From positions 27,200,039-27,264,038 of the forward strand of contig CM037472.1 in the NCBI GenBank assembly GCA_021014325.1: 64,000 nt of DNA, written 5' to 3'. Origin of the DNA: Plazaster borealis. Lineage: Eukaryota; Echinodermata; Asteroidea; Forcipulatida; Labidiasteridae. Below the pieces are notes generated by a model. It was not told the origin of the DNA. It did no database searches and saw only the letters and a program-made list of their open reading frames with translations. Both the position numbers and the translations under genes were made by a program. Positions 13,201 to 24,065 of this stretch are shown piece by piece; position 1 is the first letter of the stretch; each line of letters begins with the position of its first letter.

Positions 13201-16200
13201 GGTTTAAACATGCAGTACATCCTTTTTTCAAGTAAAATTTTAAATATTTGAACTTAATCAATAAACAAACTTTACATTTGTCATATTGTATGCAAGTTGG
13301 CAGTAATTATTTGAAATGTTAAATGCAATCTGAAAAGATGTTGGCAAGAATACAAGAAAAGCACAACCAATGCTTCTAATGTGTCGTTCCAATTTGTGAT
13401 TGTTAAGAAGAAAATTGAGACTCAAATGAAATCAAATTGAAAAATTAAAATGTAAATTGCTGACCTGCTTATTGGATCCATCCACTGAAGTGACCTCGAT
13501 GCTGACCTCTGTCTGCCCAATATTTAGGCTGACCTCTGACCCTGGCTCTGACCCACATACTTTGACCCCTGTCTTCTTATCAGGAACAATAGGGGTCACA
13601 GTAACCGTTGGTGTGGAGCTTGGAACTGCACCTTTGGGACATTAAATATTCAATTCAAAAATAAATACACAATGTTTTACGAGTGATGTGTATCAGCAGA
13701 TAACTTTTTGGCAAAATGTCATTGCAAGTTTTTGGAAGTTTTTCCCATGGTTGAACCTGTGAGAGTTGTTTGTATCAAACATCTGCCAATTCCACTTGGC
13801 CTTGTTACAATGATAAAATGGAAAAGTTATAAATCAACAACTGGTAACATTTTCAATTTATTGTTATGACTATAATTATTGTTATATCTTTGATGAAACC
13901 ATGGGATCCTCAAAATTAGCTCTGTGACCCATGGGCCTGAAGACACCTGTGTAAGGAAGACGACGAAGAAATGTCAGTTTTAGATGTGACAAGAAAACCC
14001 CAAACGGGGGAAAAACACGGATATAATCAGGTTGGGACCGAAAACCGAATCCCCAAGGCTCCTGCCCGGGATTCGAACCGGGGCCTACAGAGGTGAAAAG
14101 GCAGGGAAGAAAACACACAGCGGAACTGAAGGCCTGGTGAGAAATGAACCAATGTAAAACCATGTTTCACCCAAAATATGAAAGGAGCTGAAAGAAATTT
14201 CCTCATAGCCTCAGGCTCATAGATACTGTGTCCTAAAAAAACTTAACTCATACAAAAATTGTTCCACCTGAGACCTTATTAAAATTTGTCACCAAATAGG
14301 GATCCAAAAATTTGTACCAAAACCTTTATTTAACACGCTTGTTAATCTCCTTAATATAGGATACAACGCAACAAGCTGATGAAACTTTCTTTGCATAATA
14401 TTTTCCAATAAAGTCAGGATAGATTTGCAACTTTTTTTCCACAGATATTCCTCTCTACTTAAGGGATGACAGGGCTGGAATTTTACACTGGACCGCAAGC
14501 CCGAGGCCAGTGATCTTAGCATCGGGCCAGTAAACTCATGACTGGACAAGTCCGGTGGTCTGGTGTGTGTGTTCAAATGTTGACTTTCAGTCTGATAAAT
14601 ATGTTTCTTTTGATTATTGAAGAATACTTTAAGCCACAATACACATGAGATATTTCTCTTAGTGATTTTTCAAATTCAAACAGTTCAATTGTTAAATTGT
14701 GTAGGCATTTTTTCTTGTCATTTCAATTCTGGTCTTGTACACAATATTCTGGTCCAGTAAATATTTTGAGGTACAAGCTCTGCAGTCTCATGGGTTTTCC
14801 CCCCAAATTCGAGCCCTCGATGACAATACCTACACATTTGAAAATTAAAGTTTTCCTACTTACAGATATACTCCAAAACGTCGCAGCTAAACTCTGGCTG
14901 TAAAGCTCCACTGGATACTTTGATTCCTGTCAAAGAAGCATCACGAGCTGAAAGTCTCTTCGCGTTTATCTGGTAGAGTTTGGTAGTACCATCTTCAGCT
15001 GACACCTCAATCTTTATGGAAGTGACATCCCCCTCTTTAAGTGGTAGAGTCCTCTCTCCACCACTTCCCTGTTCAAAATTAGTTATCAAATCTTTTAAAT
15101 TTTATTTGAATTATTCTGTTGGTTAATAACTATCATAAAACATTTCTGTCTTGCTGTAAAGCTGGATTAATGGTTACTTCTTAAATTCATTTTTTTTGTT
15201 ACGTTTTCATGAAGTATGGAAATAAAATTGAGTTTGTCACTTTTAAACTAGCACTAGTAACTGAGGCGGGGTACTCAAGACTATTTTTGTTAAATGTTGA
15301 CTTGCGACCGTCATAGTCAGCATTTTAAAAAGGAGCACAGTGCCCCAGTAACTGGTCTACTTTTCAACAAACAACATTTTTTGGTTTAATTCCTTTCAAT
15401 TAAGTAAACAGCGAAATTGCAGATTTATGTTTATTTGGTTCAAATCATGGACAACAGTGTCACTGTCACAGACTGAGACAAATTCAATTTGTTCTCAAGT
15501 GATCTTTTAAACTTAAAAATAAAATAAAAATTACATTCTTAGCCAATGACTTTCAGGGAGGACTGTCATGGAATCGCAACTAACTTCTGATGAGACTTCT
15601 CTACTACCATTAAGATAAATTAAATACCTTTATTTGTCAGAAGCATTTATTTAATCTATGTAAGGCCACATAAACAAAAAAATTGTTAATCGTCCCCGCA
15701 CGACCCTACAAAACCCCCCGACCTTAATTGTTTTTTTGTTTTTTTTAAATCATAAAAAACCGGTATTTTTACTTTAATGATCTTTTCAGTCAAATTTGGC
15801 TCCCAGATTTTTCAGCTTATATTTTTTCAAAATCCATAGGTCGGAAATAGATGATTGAAGAAAGGTTATTCATGTTGGCAAAACAAGAAAAATTCTTCAA
15901 ATATTTACTTAGGCTGCGTTTTAGTTTTTTGAAAATTTTTACAGAAAATGTCATCTAGGATTTGAAAGGGTTTAACAAAACAATTAAAAAAATCAAAATA
16001 ACACAAACCCTTTGTTTTATAGTGATTATGATGATATCTTTATTCTTTATTTCATATTTTGCCATGTCAAAAAAACAAAAAACAAAAAAAACCACCCCGC
16101 CCTCCCTCCCTCACTTCCCATCAAAAAAGGACGATCAACAATTTCTTATTTTTATGTGGCCTAACCATCCTATCCCCTTATATTATGTTTACAAAATAGC

Positions 16201-17259
16201 CAAAGACAGAGCCTGGACTTACGTACACAGTTCAATGGAAGAAAACATTAAATCTTACAGTTTATGGGAATAAAAGTGTCTGATTAAATCTTTATCAACT
16301 TTTGAAATGAAGAAAGGGGGCACATCTAAAAACTTGTTCAGCTGTTAATTTTATCTAGAGATCAAATTTATGTGGAAGGTTTGACAAAAAATGTTAAATT
16401 TCCCATACAGTGTGTATTGACAGATTGAGGTGTCTCGCCTGCTAGAAAGGCCCTGCACAAGGTCACTCTTTAAGCAAACAAAGGTTAAATGGTTTATTAC
16501 ATGTAAGTCCTGGTACTATGACTATGAGGTTGTTACGCTAGGAATAGATGATAATGATATATTTTTTCGTCCCATTTGATCAGACAGTTCAAAATAATGT
16601 AAAGCCTTCAAGAAAATACAGGCAACTTAAAGGCATCGTACACGTTGGGTAATACTCAAAATATATAGCATAAAAACTGACTTGGTAACGAGCAACAGAG
16701 AGCTGTTGATAGTATAAAACATTGTGAAAAACGACTCCCCCTGAAGTAGTGTAGTTTTTGAGAAAGAGGTAATTTTTCACTAAAATAATAAAAACTTCTT
16801 GCAAGAAGTTTTTATTCTTGTACAACAAGGGTGTTTTTTCTTTCATCATTTTCTTGCAACTTCGATGACCAATTGAGCCCAAATTTTCACAGGCTTGTTA
16901 TTTTATGCATATGTTGGGATACACCAAATGAGAACACTGGTCTTTGACAATTACCAAACGTGTACGATGCCTTTAACTAATTAAGAAAAGAAGTAACTTT
17001 TAAGTGCTGGTTCTCACTGTAGTGTAAGTAGTTGCATGGAGTTACTGAGTCTAGGTCCAAGCATAGTCCAAGCATGAAAGAAAGAACCAAGTCTTACCAA
17101 AATTTGATAAGATGCATTACTGTCACTTGTTAAACAGTCGACAGTCAACTTCTCCACATCACAAGGAAGGGTTACCCCATATTCTGTTGTGTTGACATGA
17201 AATTTAGGGCTTAGCACACCCGGTTTTATTGACAACTTTTCCAAATCAGCATTGTCCAT
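1262..17259 (-). CDS. Uncharacterised protein with cadherin-like beta-sandwich repeats, U-box-like domain and TPR-like region (3' end outside window)
   Basis: Ten coding exons join in frame on the minus strand: 17259-17098, 15068-14864, 13631-13465, 12353-12056, 11370-11285, 6046-5927, 5394-5292, 3877-3711, 2642-2409, 1470-1262. They give about 583 residues and the last ends in phase 2, so the C-terminus lies beyond the window start. Residues 1-190 read like tandem cadherin-like beta-sandwich repeats (PF12733 type): LEKLSIKPGVLSPKF, then LTGIKVSSGALQPEF, each followed by strand-rich sequence. Residues about 195-277 resemble a U-box: FECPITLAALYRPV, HVFSEPIIDEL, QDPLDATPLDPEW. Next comes a Cys/His cluster (residues 277-346: GCESQVKLSELGGHLKSC, then CGDC), possibly zinc-binding. 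The final part contains TPR-like helices such as AVYNVHVGRLLLLQGKPDEA. I do not recognise a named orthologue; a ubiquitin-ligase or scaffold role is inference only. No signal peptide is apparent, which suggests a cytoplasmic protein despite the cadherin-like fold. The gene is head to head with SDE2. Confidence 0.82.
4087..4253 (-). mobile_element. tRNA-derived SINE fragment (GTCGGGTTGGTGTAGTGG head)
   Basis: On the minus strand it starts GTCGGGTTGGTGTAGTGGTA (A box) with a B-box-like GGATCAAATCC. The body CAGTTTTAGATGTGGGAAG (plus reading) is shared with the copy near 13974. The head is degenerate compared with a functional tRNA. Confidence 0.55.
4732..5020. mobile_element. Fold-back MITE (GGGCCCAATTTCAT family)
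   Basis: The left end resembles GGGGCCAATTTCTTGGCGC and the right end GCTCTATGAAATTGGGCCC. It is a diverged copy of the family seen at 57022. Confidence 0.55.
5517..5830 (+). mobile_element. tRNA-Leu/Ser-headed SINE copy
   Basis: The head ends with the B box GGGTTCGAGTCCCGG. It is followed by a body with GTAAAAGAACCAAG, CACAGCACCTTGTAAACCG and AAGGTGCTA, all shared with the 20945 copy. Confidence 0.7.
6102..6626 (+). repeat. Outer 5' LTR of the left element
   Basis: About 525 bp, TG...CA ended (TGTGACA to TGTTACA). It is followed after about two bases by the TGG of the primer-binding-like site. It matches the segments starting at 8019 (direct) and ending at 9049 and 10999 (inverted). Confidence 0.8.
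8019..8542 (+). repeat. Inner 3' LTR of the left element, end lost at the junction
   Basis: It starts TGTGACAGG after a purine-rich stretch (AGTGGAGAA) that could be a polypurine tract. It matches the 5' LTR until GAGCCTGT; the final TACA is replaced by CG at the palindrome centre. It carries small differences from the other three LTRs around 8205-8240. Confidence 0.75.
8543..9049 (-). repeat. Inner 3' LTR of the right element, truncated
   Basis: An inverted LTR copy whose terminal 18 or so bases (the TGTAACAGGCTC... end) are missing at the centre. It is otherwise close to the left 5' LTR. Confidence 0.75.
10474..10999 (-). repeat. Outer 5' LTR of the right element
   Basis: About 526 bp in inverted orientation, with TGTCACA at its right end and TGTAACA at its inner end. 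The primer-binding-like sequence lies just inside it (10454-10471). Confidence 0.8.
11750..12020 (-). mobile_element. tRNA-headed SINE, GATAGCTCAGTTGG family
   Basis: On the minus strand the head reads TAGATAGCTCAGTTGGTAGA (A box), with a B-box-like segment near 11795. The body shares the CCCCTTAAGGTGATCCCTCT segment with the copy at 23195. It abuts gene 1 exon 12353-12056. Confidence 0.7.
12806..12950. repeat. GAGACC-type short tandem repeat
   Basis: An imperfect hexanucleotide array with units such as GAGACC, AAGACC and GAGACT, ending in GGTCTCAAGACGGTCTCAAG. It lies in an intron of gene 1. Confidence 0.65.
13974..14160 (-). mobile_element. tRNA-derived SINE fragment
   Basis: Shares the body CAGTTTTAGATGTGACAAG with the copy near 4087. 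It contains the antisense B box GGGATTCGAACCGGGGCC. Intron of gene 1. Confidence 0.55.
14466..14823. repeat. Dispersed repeat shared with lefty intron 1
   Basis: Shares the order of GGAATTTTACACTGGACC, GCCCGAGGCCAGTG, ACAAGTCCGGTGGTCT, TTCTGGTCTTGTA and AAATTCGAGCCCT with 49738-50123, at matching spacing. No tRNA head or terminal inverted repeat is apparent; class unknown. Confidence 0.6.
15660..16165. mobile_element. MITE with about 35-bp terminal inverted repeats
   Basis: The left end TAAGGCCACATAAACAAA through CGTCC is matched in inverse by GGACGATCAACAATTTC through TTTATGTGGCCTAA. The interior is AT-rich and without coding. Intron of gene 1. Confidence 0.65.
16627..16976 (-). mobile_element. 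TTAA-flanked MITE, family A
   Basis: Ends TTAAAGGCATCGTACACG and CGTGTACGATGCCTTTAA form inverted repeats with TTAA at both outer edges. It contains the palindrome ACTTCTTGCAAGAAGT. This is the family consensus region seen in about ten copies here. Confidence 0.8.
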
Positions 17260-17578
17260 CTTTGCAGTTGAATAATGTCACTTGTCAGGACAGTGGTCAC
17301 TCTCTGGCTGACTGTGTGTGTGTGCCTGTGTGTCACCCCTTCCGCTCTCTACTCTGCACCTCTTTTGACTTGACTTGTGTTGACTCTGTTGAGTCTTTTT
17401 GAGTGTTGATCAATGAGAGTGGCGTCCCTAGCACCGACTGGTCGCATGCTGAGCGCTTGAGGGCGCCATCACGACAAGTAAAAGTCCAAACGTTTTGCAA
17501 AACAGGGTTCATCATTTTGCGTTTTTTTTTAATTCTCCAATTACTTCGTTTTACTGTTGAAGAAGCAGTTCATAAACT
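17260..17578. promoter_or_regulatory. Short divergent intergenic region between gene 1 and SDE2 (candidate bidirectional promoter)
   Basis: The start codons of gene 1 (17259, minus) and SDE2 (17579, plus) are about 320 bp apart in head-to-head orientation. The interval holds both 5' UTRs and therefore both core promoters unless an upstream non-coding exon was missed. It contains a short TG run near 17320 and is richer in C and G than the surrounding introns. No TATA box is evident. The promoter call rests on position only. Confidence 0.55.
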
Positions 17579-20500
17579 ATGTCTGTGTTTGTGAGAACAT
17601 TTAGAGGTCACACTCTGTGCCTTGATTCAGGTGATTGCAGTAACAGTGGAGAAAATCTGAAAAGAAAAATAAGTGAATTGGAGGTAATGTATAAAACGTA
17701 CATGACGTAGTACAGTGGCAGTTCATACCGCAGCAGACGCAGTGCATGGTCGGTGCATTTTGGTGTGGTTTTTTGCGCAATCCATATTTCTTCGCCCAAC
17801 TTTGCGCAAACTAAAAAACACTTTAAAAAAAAAATAGTAATAAGAACATTCATAAAGCGCCTTTTACAAAAATGGGAAAAATATCCGCATCCGGCCACCA
17901 CTTTTTAAATTTAATTAAGGGATTTATTTAATGTTTTTAATGGATGTTGGACTTTTTCCCCTTTAAAGTTTTAAAAATATTCCTCTTCTTGAGCAGTTGA
18001 GGAATTTGTTGCTGAAACACTAAATGTTTACCTTCAAAAAGGAAAATTCAAGCCCACATTTCATCCTGCGGAGTGCACTCATGCCCAAAGGAACTAAACA
18101 AACAAAATGGAGTGTAGCGAAAAGCGTTGTCAAGACCACATAGACCCAAAAATTTCTGTTTTTTTCCATGATTTTTACACTTTGTAATAGCTTTTACCAG
18201 TCTCTAGTCTTTAGACTTTTAGTAAGTCTTATTAAGTTATTTATTGCAAGTTAATTTATGAGAATTGGTGGAATTTCAAATTTGAATTTGAAAGAGTTTT
18301 TCTTTTGATGAGGCCAGTGGGTATTTTACAGTCAACTGGTGGTAAACGGTTTGCAGCGTACACCAGTAGTAGCTGCCATTTATGTTAAATTACAAAATGT
18401 ACCGTCCACATCCTGGTAGTGGTAGAGGACTGTGTTTCCACTTCGTGGACGACACAAACTACGATCAAGTCTTATGTTGTCTTTATCAAATTTTGTTCAT
18501 TTAAAAAAATATGAATATTTTTTAAAATTTTTTATTGAGTTGACTTCTAAGGATAGCACTATTACCTTTACTCCTGGAACTATGTGGTTGGTTCTGTTAT
18601 TGTCTTCACGATATAGCGGAACGAACCTCATAGTTCTAGGACTAGGACTCGGAGTAGTATTTTTTTTCTGACTTTCTCCAACTGCAATGTGCAAAACCAC
18701 AAGGACATTCTTCCATTCACACAAACTAGAGTAGAGTATTTACCGCAAATATTAGAGAAAGATGTGAAATCAATGATGGTAGCTTCAATTACATGTATTT
18801 ATTTTATTTATTTTGTCTTATTTAACCAGGGTTGCCCCATCAGTTTTCAATGAACTGTTCTCCCTGGGGGCCTTGGATACATGCAACATAAAATACACAG
18901 GGATATCAATTCAAAAGCAGCTAAAAATTACCTTAAAAAAAGAAAACATAGAGTTCTAAGAAGTACATTGTAGTACATAATGAGACATAAGAATAAAACC
19001 CCCCAAAACAACACACCCAATCACAAAAAGAGACGTTCGGAAAGAACAAGTACAACATGTACAAAAGTGGGCTTGGACAAAGAACCAAAAATGTACCAAA
19101 AAAAGAGACATTTCGGGGGCACTTTACCATGGTTCTGATATCATCTGAAAATCATTGTCATTAAATGATCGTTGATCAGAATTTTTCTTGAAGACAAACG
19201 CAAAAAACTACTTTTTCCATTTATTATTTTGAAGATTGTCGTAATAAAATGAATTTAACAAATATTTGTTTTATTTTCCTTTTTGTAGGGAATCCCTTCT
19301 CCTTTCTTGCATCTTTATCATCATGGTCAAAGAGTTCGCAATGATGACATTATTGTACCAGGAGGAAACTATCAAGCACTGTTATGTCTCAATGGTGGCA
19401 AAGGAGGTAAGATCTCTATGACACTCAGTATTTCAGTTGAGCCTGTATTTTCCTCACATTTAACCCTTTATCCTTGCTCCAACCATTTTGGCCAGGAACT
19501 ACCCCAAGGCACAATAGACCATGGTAAATTGTTTATCAACAATCTGAATGTAAAGACTGAGAAATCTGCATTTCTTGGTCAGAGGCGTTCTTTATGAATT
19601 AGTACTTCCTGTGAGAGCCTGTGATTCTAATTTTGTAGCAAAATATTTTGTGAGGCACAGAATTGTTCCCGTAATATTTGGGAGAGCATTCCCAGTTATT
19701 TTGACCAGAAAAGCAGCCTTATTCTGAAAATGTGTGGTATGCCTGTACCAGGTCCGATACTTCATTCTTGTAAAGGTGAGACAACTTTTCCCTTTCATTC
19801 TTGTAAAGGTGAGGCAAGTTTTCCTTAGTAGACGGCACCTCAATGAGGCAATTATACATTTTTACCGGAACATGTCACAGGGCATCGGGGTAATGACCAG
19901 GGGCAGGGAGGCAATTGCCTCCATTTCCTCTGTGAAGTATCAGGCCTCCTGTACTGCACCATTTATGTACCTGAAAGAAAATACTAGTTTTGATCTTTGG
20001 ACAGCCGCTGGACAGAAGAAAACCAATAGACCTCTTGCATAGGTCGCCATCGCTGAGGTCAAACAATGGAAACGTGCAAGCGCGAACGCACCACTCACAA
20101 CTCTCAACCAGGTCTTCCTTTTGACCCCAGTGAGGGCGCTGTTTGAGCTGGTGACGACATATGTAAGGGGATCTATGGAGTTGTGGTTTAAGAGCTGAAG
20201 AATTTGATTTGATATTCCAGGGTTTGGATCCATGTTGCGAATGATTGGAGCACAGATTGATAAGACGACCAACCATGATGCATGTCGGGATCTCAGTGGG
20301 CGGAGAATGAGGGATGTGAACAATGAAAAGAAGTGAGTATCACAGGGTTTGCCCTTAATGTTTTCAGTGACTAGTCAGCAGGACCAGTTAGCTTGTCATT
20401 TCACTGGTCCGTCAGCTTTTCAAATAGTCCATATTACAAATGAAGTAGGATGCTTTTCAACACTGACCTAGCTAGCCGGACCACTTGGCGTATTTTTTGA

Positions 20501-23500
20501 CTGGTCCTCGGGTGTTTTAACTGGCCTTTGGCCAGCAGACCACTGTTAAGGGAGGGCGCTGGTGTATTTCAACTGTCAAATGTCAATAAGTTAGTTCAAA
20601 GTCTCTTTCCCTTGTTGTGGTGCATAAAGCTTATTTTCAAATCAAGAAATTGGGCAGGATGGGGACCGAATGCCGAATGACGCAGCACAAGGGAAGTCAA
20701 ATGTAAGAATGTGTTTGTACTTCAGCACCATTGAAGGGCGACTGTGGTACAACCATTGTAGGTTCTTTGCTCCCGTAGATTCGTCGTGTGCAGAATATGG
20801 TGGTTACCAAAAACCAACAATAAAGGTCCTGAGACATTGGATGATTCATTACTGTGTGTCCTAATTAGTGTTTCCCTCACTGATTAGTGTAAAAAATCAA
20901 AGCATTCTCATTAAATGTTAACAGAAATCCAATTCATATTCATGTGGCTTGTCGTGGCCAAGCGGTCAAGCCCACTGGACTCAGGCTCTGGTGTTTCTGA
21001 CCAGCAGAGCATGGGTTCGAGTACCGGTCTTGACACTTGTGTCCTTAAGCAAGGCACTTAAATAATATTTCTTCAGATTGGACAGAAAGGTGTTGGTCTT
21101 GTATGTTGTGTAATGCACATAAAAGAACCTAGTACACTTATCATTAAGAGAAGGAATTCAGCCAGGTGTCTTCTGGTAGGGTTGGCTGCAGATTGTGCCA
21201 CAGCACCTTGTAAACCGTTACACGGTGCTATGTTAATTAATGGGTCTTATATTTCAAACAAAGCTCTGCATACTTTTGTGATAAAGCGCTATATAAGAAC
21301 TGCATATTATTATTATAATCCAACAATGCTTCTGAACAGGTTGAGTGACTGGATTGGCAAGAAGGCCGAGATGGAACGAGAGAAGGAGCAGAAACGAGAA
21401 GAGAAGTTGGAGAGACTGAGACACGTACCCAGACACATCTTCGTTGACCCTAAGTATGATCAGCAGAAGAAAGAGGTGGTTGACAATCTGGATGATGCCA
21501 TATCACAAGGTAAGGGCGAAGATGTAAATGCTCCATGGAACTTTTAACTTTTGACATATCAGACTTCCCCTACCCAAGATCTGTAACAAAAAAATCCATG
21601 TTTTACAATTTTTGAAAGCATTCACTAGAAAAATTAGTGCCAGTGGTGAGATGTCTATAAATGCATTGATATCAATGATTTCAGATTATACAAATCTTTC
21701 AAGCAGAGCATCAATTGCTATTTATCTGTCCTGGAAGGTTACCATTCAATGACTTTTCTTTAGAAGATTTTTGTAATTTAACACTCGGGATCCCAGCTAT
21801 AGCCTCGGTTGACAAGCAGCGTCCTTTGTTGATACTTTCCTTTTGTAATTTCACACTCAGGGATCCAAGCTTCAGCATCTGTCGACACCGGTGCCTCAAC
21901 ATCAGGAACAAGGGCTACCAAGAGGAAAGCACAAACTTCCACTAGAAGCAGCAAGAGGTCTACCACCTTATGGTTAGTGTATGGGTTGGTTGTAATGTGC
22001 CAACAGTTAACAGTAACAATTTAGTGGTTGTGCATGGTGGACTTATATTGGTTTGGTTTACACTCAAGATCTAAGATTAAACAAAAACAACAAATGTAAA
22101 CACAAGACAACTACAGTCAGTTGAAAAAAGATAGCATTATAAAAGGCAATATTAGCAAGACACACAACATCATTGCACTTTAAAAAAGCTTGTCCTAAAC
22201 CATTTCTTTAGACATTATGACTGTAATTCAAGGTCAGGGTAGTAAATTTAGTCTCTAAATAAAAACATTAAAAAACAAACCTAATCTAGTTTTTTTCAGG
22301 AGACTGAAGAGAGTGCGTAAGTAATATTTTTGTCAAATTTGACTTTCATCTCTTCTAGTTTAGGTGAGCAACTGCTGAACCTTTGTTCAAACTGGACTTT
22401 ACACCAATCCAATGCAGAGTGGAGACATCAGCAAGATGTTGTCGTGCATCTCGTTATCTTGCGTTTGTTGAAAAACTTCCCTAATCGCATATTCCTTTTT
22501 GTGTATGAAATTTTTTTCAGGATGGGAATAGAAGGAAGCGAGAGTGAAGAAAGCGAAGACGAGGAGAGAGCAAGGGAGGCTTCTCCAGACCCAAGCAACA
22601 TATCAACAAGTAGTTGCGAGAGAGACAGCCCACCTAGTACCTCGGACCAAGAGGCACAACCTGACCCTCAGACAAATAAGATTGATGTACAGGCATCGGA
22701 GGAATGCAAAGGAAGTAGTTCCACAGAAGCTCAGCATCCTTTATTGGCTGCTCTTCCCGTACCAGGGGAAGATAACAGTGGAAGTGGAGGTGACAGTAAT
22801 AACAAGTCAACAGATAATGTAAGTGCAGATTGTTACTGTATTGTCAATGCTTCCATTACATTTACAGTAGTCAGACTGCCAGAAATGATTGACATTGTCT
22901 TTGGTAGCCATGGGTAATGGACAAAGTATTTCATTTTTCAATGTGGTTCTAGCTCTTCAAGTATGTCTCACTCACAGTACAGGGGTGGGATTGTTTCACA
23001 GTACAAATGCAAGAAAATTTGATATGCTGACAACAACATTTTCCAGGAGCTTTTTGCAGATGTAATTTTCACAACCCAGTTTCAAAGGAAAGATTTTGTA
23101 CTGAATAGTACGACAATTTTGGGTTGAACAACCCAAAATTATTAAACAAATTATCTAATCAGTTTCTATTGTAGTTTATTACTTGATATGTAAAATAAAG
23201 TCACATCCCCTTAAGGTGATCCCTCTGCTGCCGCTTCTCAGGTTGTATCGGAAACTTGGGTGAGATCCCTGGCTACATGGCAGTTACAGATTGAATGACT
23301 TCTGACTGGCACCCTCCTGAACAAAGCTATTGACAAGATAGGAAAACCACCAACAGTAGGGTTAGATAGCTCAGTTGGTAGAGTGCCGGCATGTTGATTC
23401 GGAGGTTGCAGGTTCAAGTCCCGCTCTAGTCAATTTGTCTTTGTTCAACCCAAAATAATTTAACATTTACCCAGTCAGTTTTCCTTGTGGTATATTACTT

Positions 23501-24065
23501 GATATAATCTTTTTATCTTAAAATGTTTGTTTTATCTTTGTGCTAATTCAAGATGATCTTTCAGCTATTTTCATTGTTCCTCTTTTACAACTCTTTTATT
23601 TCATAACTACTCAAAGAGTCTCAGGTACCCATCCTGACTGACACTATAGTGTGAAGAAATCAATCCACTTTACCATGGGGGTTGTAAATGGAGCTTTGAA
23701 ATGTCAGTGAACAGAGGATAATAGGTGTTTATAAAATATAAATGGTTGTTTACTGTGTGGAGTGTTTTGATTCTCTATGTCCTGGTTGCCAAATATTTTT
23801 CTTGGAATTTATGATAATTTCTTTTAATGTTTCTTTGTAGGAGAATGTACCATTGGACTTGGACAAGTTCTCATCAGTAGCAGAGTTAGAATCTCTTGGG
23901 TTAGACAGCCTGAAATCAGCCCTCATGGCTCTAGGAATGAAATGTGGTGGTACCTTACAGCAGAGGGCAGAGAGATTGCTCCTAGTTAAGGGTGTCAAAC
24001 CGGAAATGATTAACACAAGCCTGCTGGCAAAACCAAGCAAAGGGAAGAAGTCAAAAGGAAAGTAG
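17579..24065 (+). CDS. SDE2: SDE2 replication-stress / splicing factor
   Basis: Seven exons join in consistent phase: 17579-17683, 19289-19406, 20221-20332, 21340-21509, 21861-21972, 22521-22818, 23841-24065. They give 1140 nt, 379 residues plus stop. Residues 1-72 form the N-terminal ubiquitin-like fold ending in the processing motif GGKGG (71-75), where family members are cut after the first GG. This is followed by the signature [17 protein letters not shown] and [13 protein letters not shown], then a charged helix ([16 protein letters not shown]). An acidic disordered middle begins at [14 protein letters not shown]. The C-terminus is the SAP-like domain ([34 protein letters not shown]) with a basic tail. 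SDE2 is nuclear; in vertebrates it acts in PCNA-linked replication-stress responses, and in fission yeast in splicing of particular introns. The ATG at 17579 gives an N-terminus fitting the family. SINE and MITE copies lie in the introns. The 3' UTR end was not determined. Confidence 0.95.
18790..18905. repeat. Dispersed repeat fragment in SDE2 intron 1
   Basis: A TTTATTTTGTCTTATTTAAC stretch followed by a GC-rich segment (CTCCCTGGGGGCCTTGGATA). It resembles common transposon-tail sequence in marine animals; recognition is from general familiarity and no family is assigned. Confidence 0.35.
20945..21317 (+). mobile_element. tRNA-Leu/Ser-headed SINE immediately before SDE2 exon 4
   Basis: The head reads GTCGTGGCCAAGCGGTCAAG with B box GGGTTCGAGTACC. 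The body contains GCACATAAAAGAACC and CACAGCACCTTGTAAACCG. The tail is ATATTATTATTATAA. It ends about 22 bp before the exon 4 splice acceptor at 21338-21339. Confidence 0.75.
23195..23455 (+). mobile_element. tRNA-headed SINE, GATAGCTCAGTTGG family
   Basis: The tRNA-like part 23361-23432 has A box TAGCTCAGTTGG and B box GGTTCAAGTCC. An upstream part has CCCCTTAAGGTGATCCCTCT. Intron 6 of SDE2. The TTTTGGGTTG...CAACCCAAAA palindrome lies just upstream (23118-23145). Confidence 0.7.

Noticed and set aside
19875..20323. Long minus-strand frames of 133 and 127 codons
   Set aside because: They are antisense to SDE2 exon 3 and an intronic repeat; the plus-strand exon explains the openness.
22544..22822. 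92-codon plus-strand frame starting [11 protein letters not shown]
   Set aside because: It is a shadow frame of SDE2 exon 6.
23361..23432. Possible functional tRNA gene (A and B boxes present)
   Set aside because: The same head recurs at 11750 and 32333 joined to the same SINE body, so it is a SINE promoter and not a tRNA gene.
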